The notes beneath the pieces were generated by a model. That model saw nothing but the letters and a program-made list of their open reading frames with translations. It did not search any database and was not told the origin of the DNA. A DNA stretch of 64,000 nucleotides from Streptomyces atratus (GTDB lineage: Bacteria; Actinomycetota; Actinomycetes; Streptomycetales; Streptomycetaceae): NCBI RefSeq assembly GCF_014648655.1, contig NZ_BMRN01000021.1:57699-121698 (forward strand), read 5' to 3'. A program made the translations under genes and the position numbers. This document shows positions 63,558 to 64,000 of the stretch, one piece after another. The stretch's first letter is position 1, and every line of letters starts with the position of its first letter.

Positions 63558-64000
63558 TGTGCGTACGCCCCCGCTGACCTGCTAGTCTCCTCTTCGCCCC
63601 GAAAGACCGTTGACATGGTCGAGGAGGGGAGGTAGATTTTAACGGTTGCGTCGGACTGGACAGGTCCGAGCCCAACGGTTAGCCTCTTCCTCGCTCTCAC
63701 CGGAAATTGAATTTCCGCAGAGCCATTGATTCTCTTATTCCGAATCACGCAGCCGATCAGCTCGGCTGAATGCTTCTGGTAATGTCGAGTCAGTCGAAAG
63801 GCAAGGCCACTCCAAAGGCCACCGGAATTCAAAGTCGGACCGGAAACGGAACGAAAAAGAATCTGGTAAGGTTGGAACCGCCGGAAAGGGAAACGTGAAA
63901 GCGAAGAACTGGAAAGCGGCCCCGCTTCGACCGGGAATCGGACACGAAAGAGTCTGATAGAGTCGGAAACGCAAGACCGAAGGGAAAAGCCCGGAGGAAA
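63558..64000 (+). other. rRNA operon promoter and leader region
   Basis: The last 440 bases hold no convincing gene. Besides the consensus promoter, several purine-rich blocks (AATCTGGTAAGGTTGG at 63860-63875; AGTCTGATAGAGTCGG at 63951-63966) resemble the tandem promoters of Streptomyces rRNA operons, and the closing CGGAGGAAA looks like the 16S leader. The 16S gene itself would lie to the right. This is from memory of the rrn leaders and from base composition. Confidence 0.7.
63610..63638 (+). promoter_or_regulatory. Consensus promoter, probable rRNA operon P1-type
   Basis: TTGACA (63610-63615) and TAGATT (63633-63638) are separated by exactly 17 bases. This near-perfect vegetative promoter is rare in Streptomyces and is typical of rRNA operons. 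Confidence 0.75.

Noticed and set aside
63735..63974. Minus-strand frame rich in Phe and Ser near the window end
   Set aside because: It arises from purine-rich leader sequence of the rRNA region and has no protein-like features.

Overview
The window looks like a chromosomal segment of a Streptomyces-type actinomycete. The DNA is GC-rich with strong third-position bias and many GTG/TTG starts. It carries WhiB, F420-biosynthesis genes, five LCP (LytR-CpsA-Psr) genes, DUF5719 and DUF3499 genes, and what looks like the leader of an rRNA operon at the right edge. From memory, the order around whiB resembles the S. coelicolor SCO3020-SCO3052 neighbourhood; I could not check this.

Layout. (1) 1-4.4 kb: end of an M19 dipeptidase, a divergent VOC/CGNR-regulator pair, UDP-glucose 6-dehydrogenase and an acyl-CoA dehydrogenase. 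(2) 4.4-27.2 kb: an accessory island with pseudogenes, repeats and mosaic junctions. Its left half has a membrane protein, an NTF2-like protein, an Rpn-like C-terminal protein, a DUF6932 two-gene unit, a helix-turn-helix/zinc-ribbon gene, an ECF sigma factor with a membrane partner, a secreted Kelch protein and a methyltransferase. Its right half is a ruined class 1 DISARM defence locus in the expected order (drmD, missing drmMI and drmA, partial drmB, drmC). About 6.7 kb of other cargo sits in the gap: a 5'-truncated alpha/beta hydrolase, a lipoprotein, a Panacea-type toxin-antitoxin pair, a small protein, a retron-like reverse transcriptase and a second copy of the helix-turn-helix gene. (3) 27.2-41.7 kb: cell-envelope genes, with five LCP ligases, a hotdog thioesterase, a family 2 glycosyltransferase, an AMP-binding-like protein, a peptidoglycan amidase, a sugar-nucleotide pyrophosphorylase and a DNA glycosylase. 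(4) 41.7-53.5 kb: fbiB-fbiA, a cysteine dioxygenase-like gene, whiB, a very large glycosyltransferase with DUF5719, a metallopeptidase-family gene, DUF3499 and a lactate permease pseudogene. (5) 53.6-63.6 kb: phosphomannomutase, Trm112-like protein, SIS isomerase, manA, a cation efflux transporter, ahcY, a hypothetical gene, an RDD membrane protein and a SpoIIM-like protein. (6) 63.6-64 kb: an rRNA-type promoter and leader.

How the parts fit. The core genes form a cell-wall and sugar-nucleotide block: ManA, phosphomannomutase and the pyrophosphorylase can supply GDP-mannose, UGDH supplies UDP-glucuronate, the glycosyltransferases build polymers and the LCP proteins attach them to peptidoglycan. 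The island reads as a defence hotspot rebuilt several times. A duplicated LCP 3' end lies on its left side opposite the intact LCP gene, a 61-bp imperfect repeat lies at 4.4 and 16.2 kb, and about 1.1-kb direct repeats of the helix-turn-helix unit lie at 8.1 and 23.4 kb. The second unit ends exactly where drmD loses its coding sequence. I see no integrase, transposase, tRNA gene or CRISPR array.
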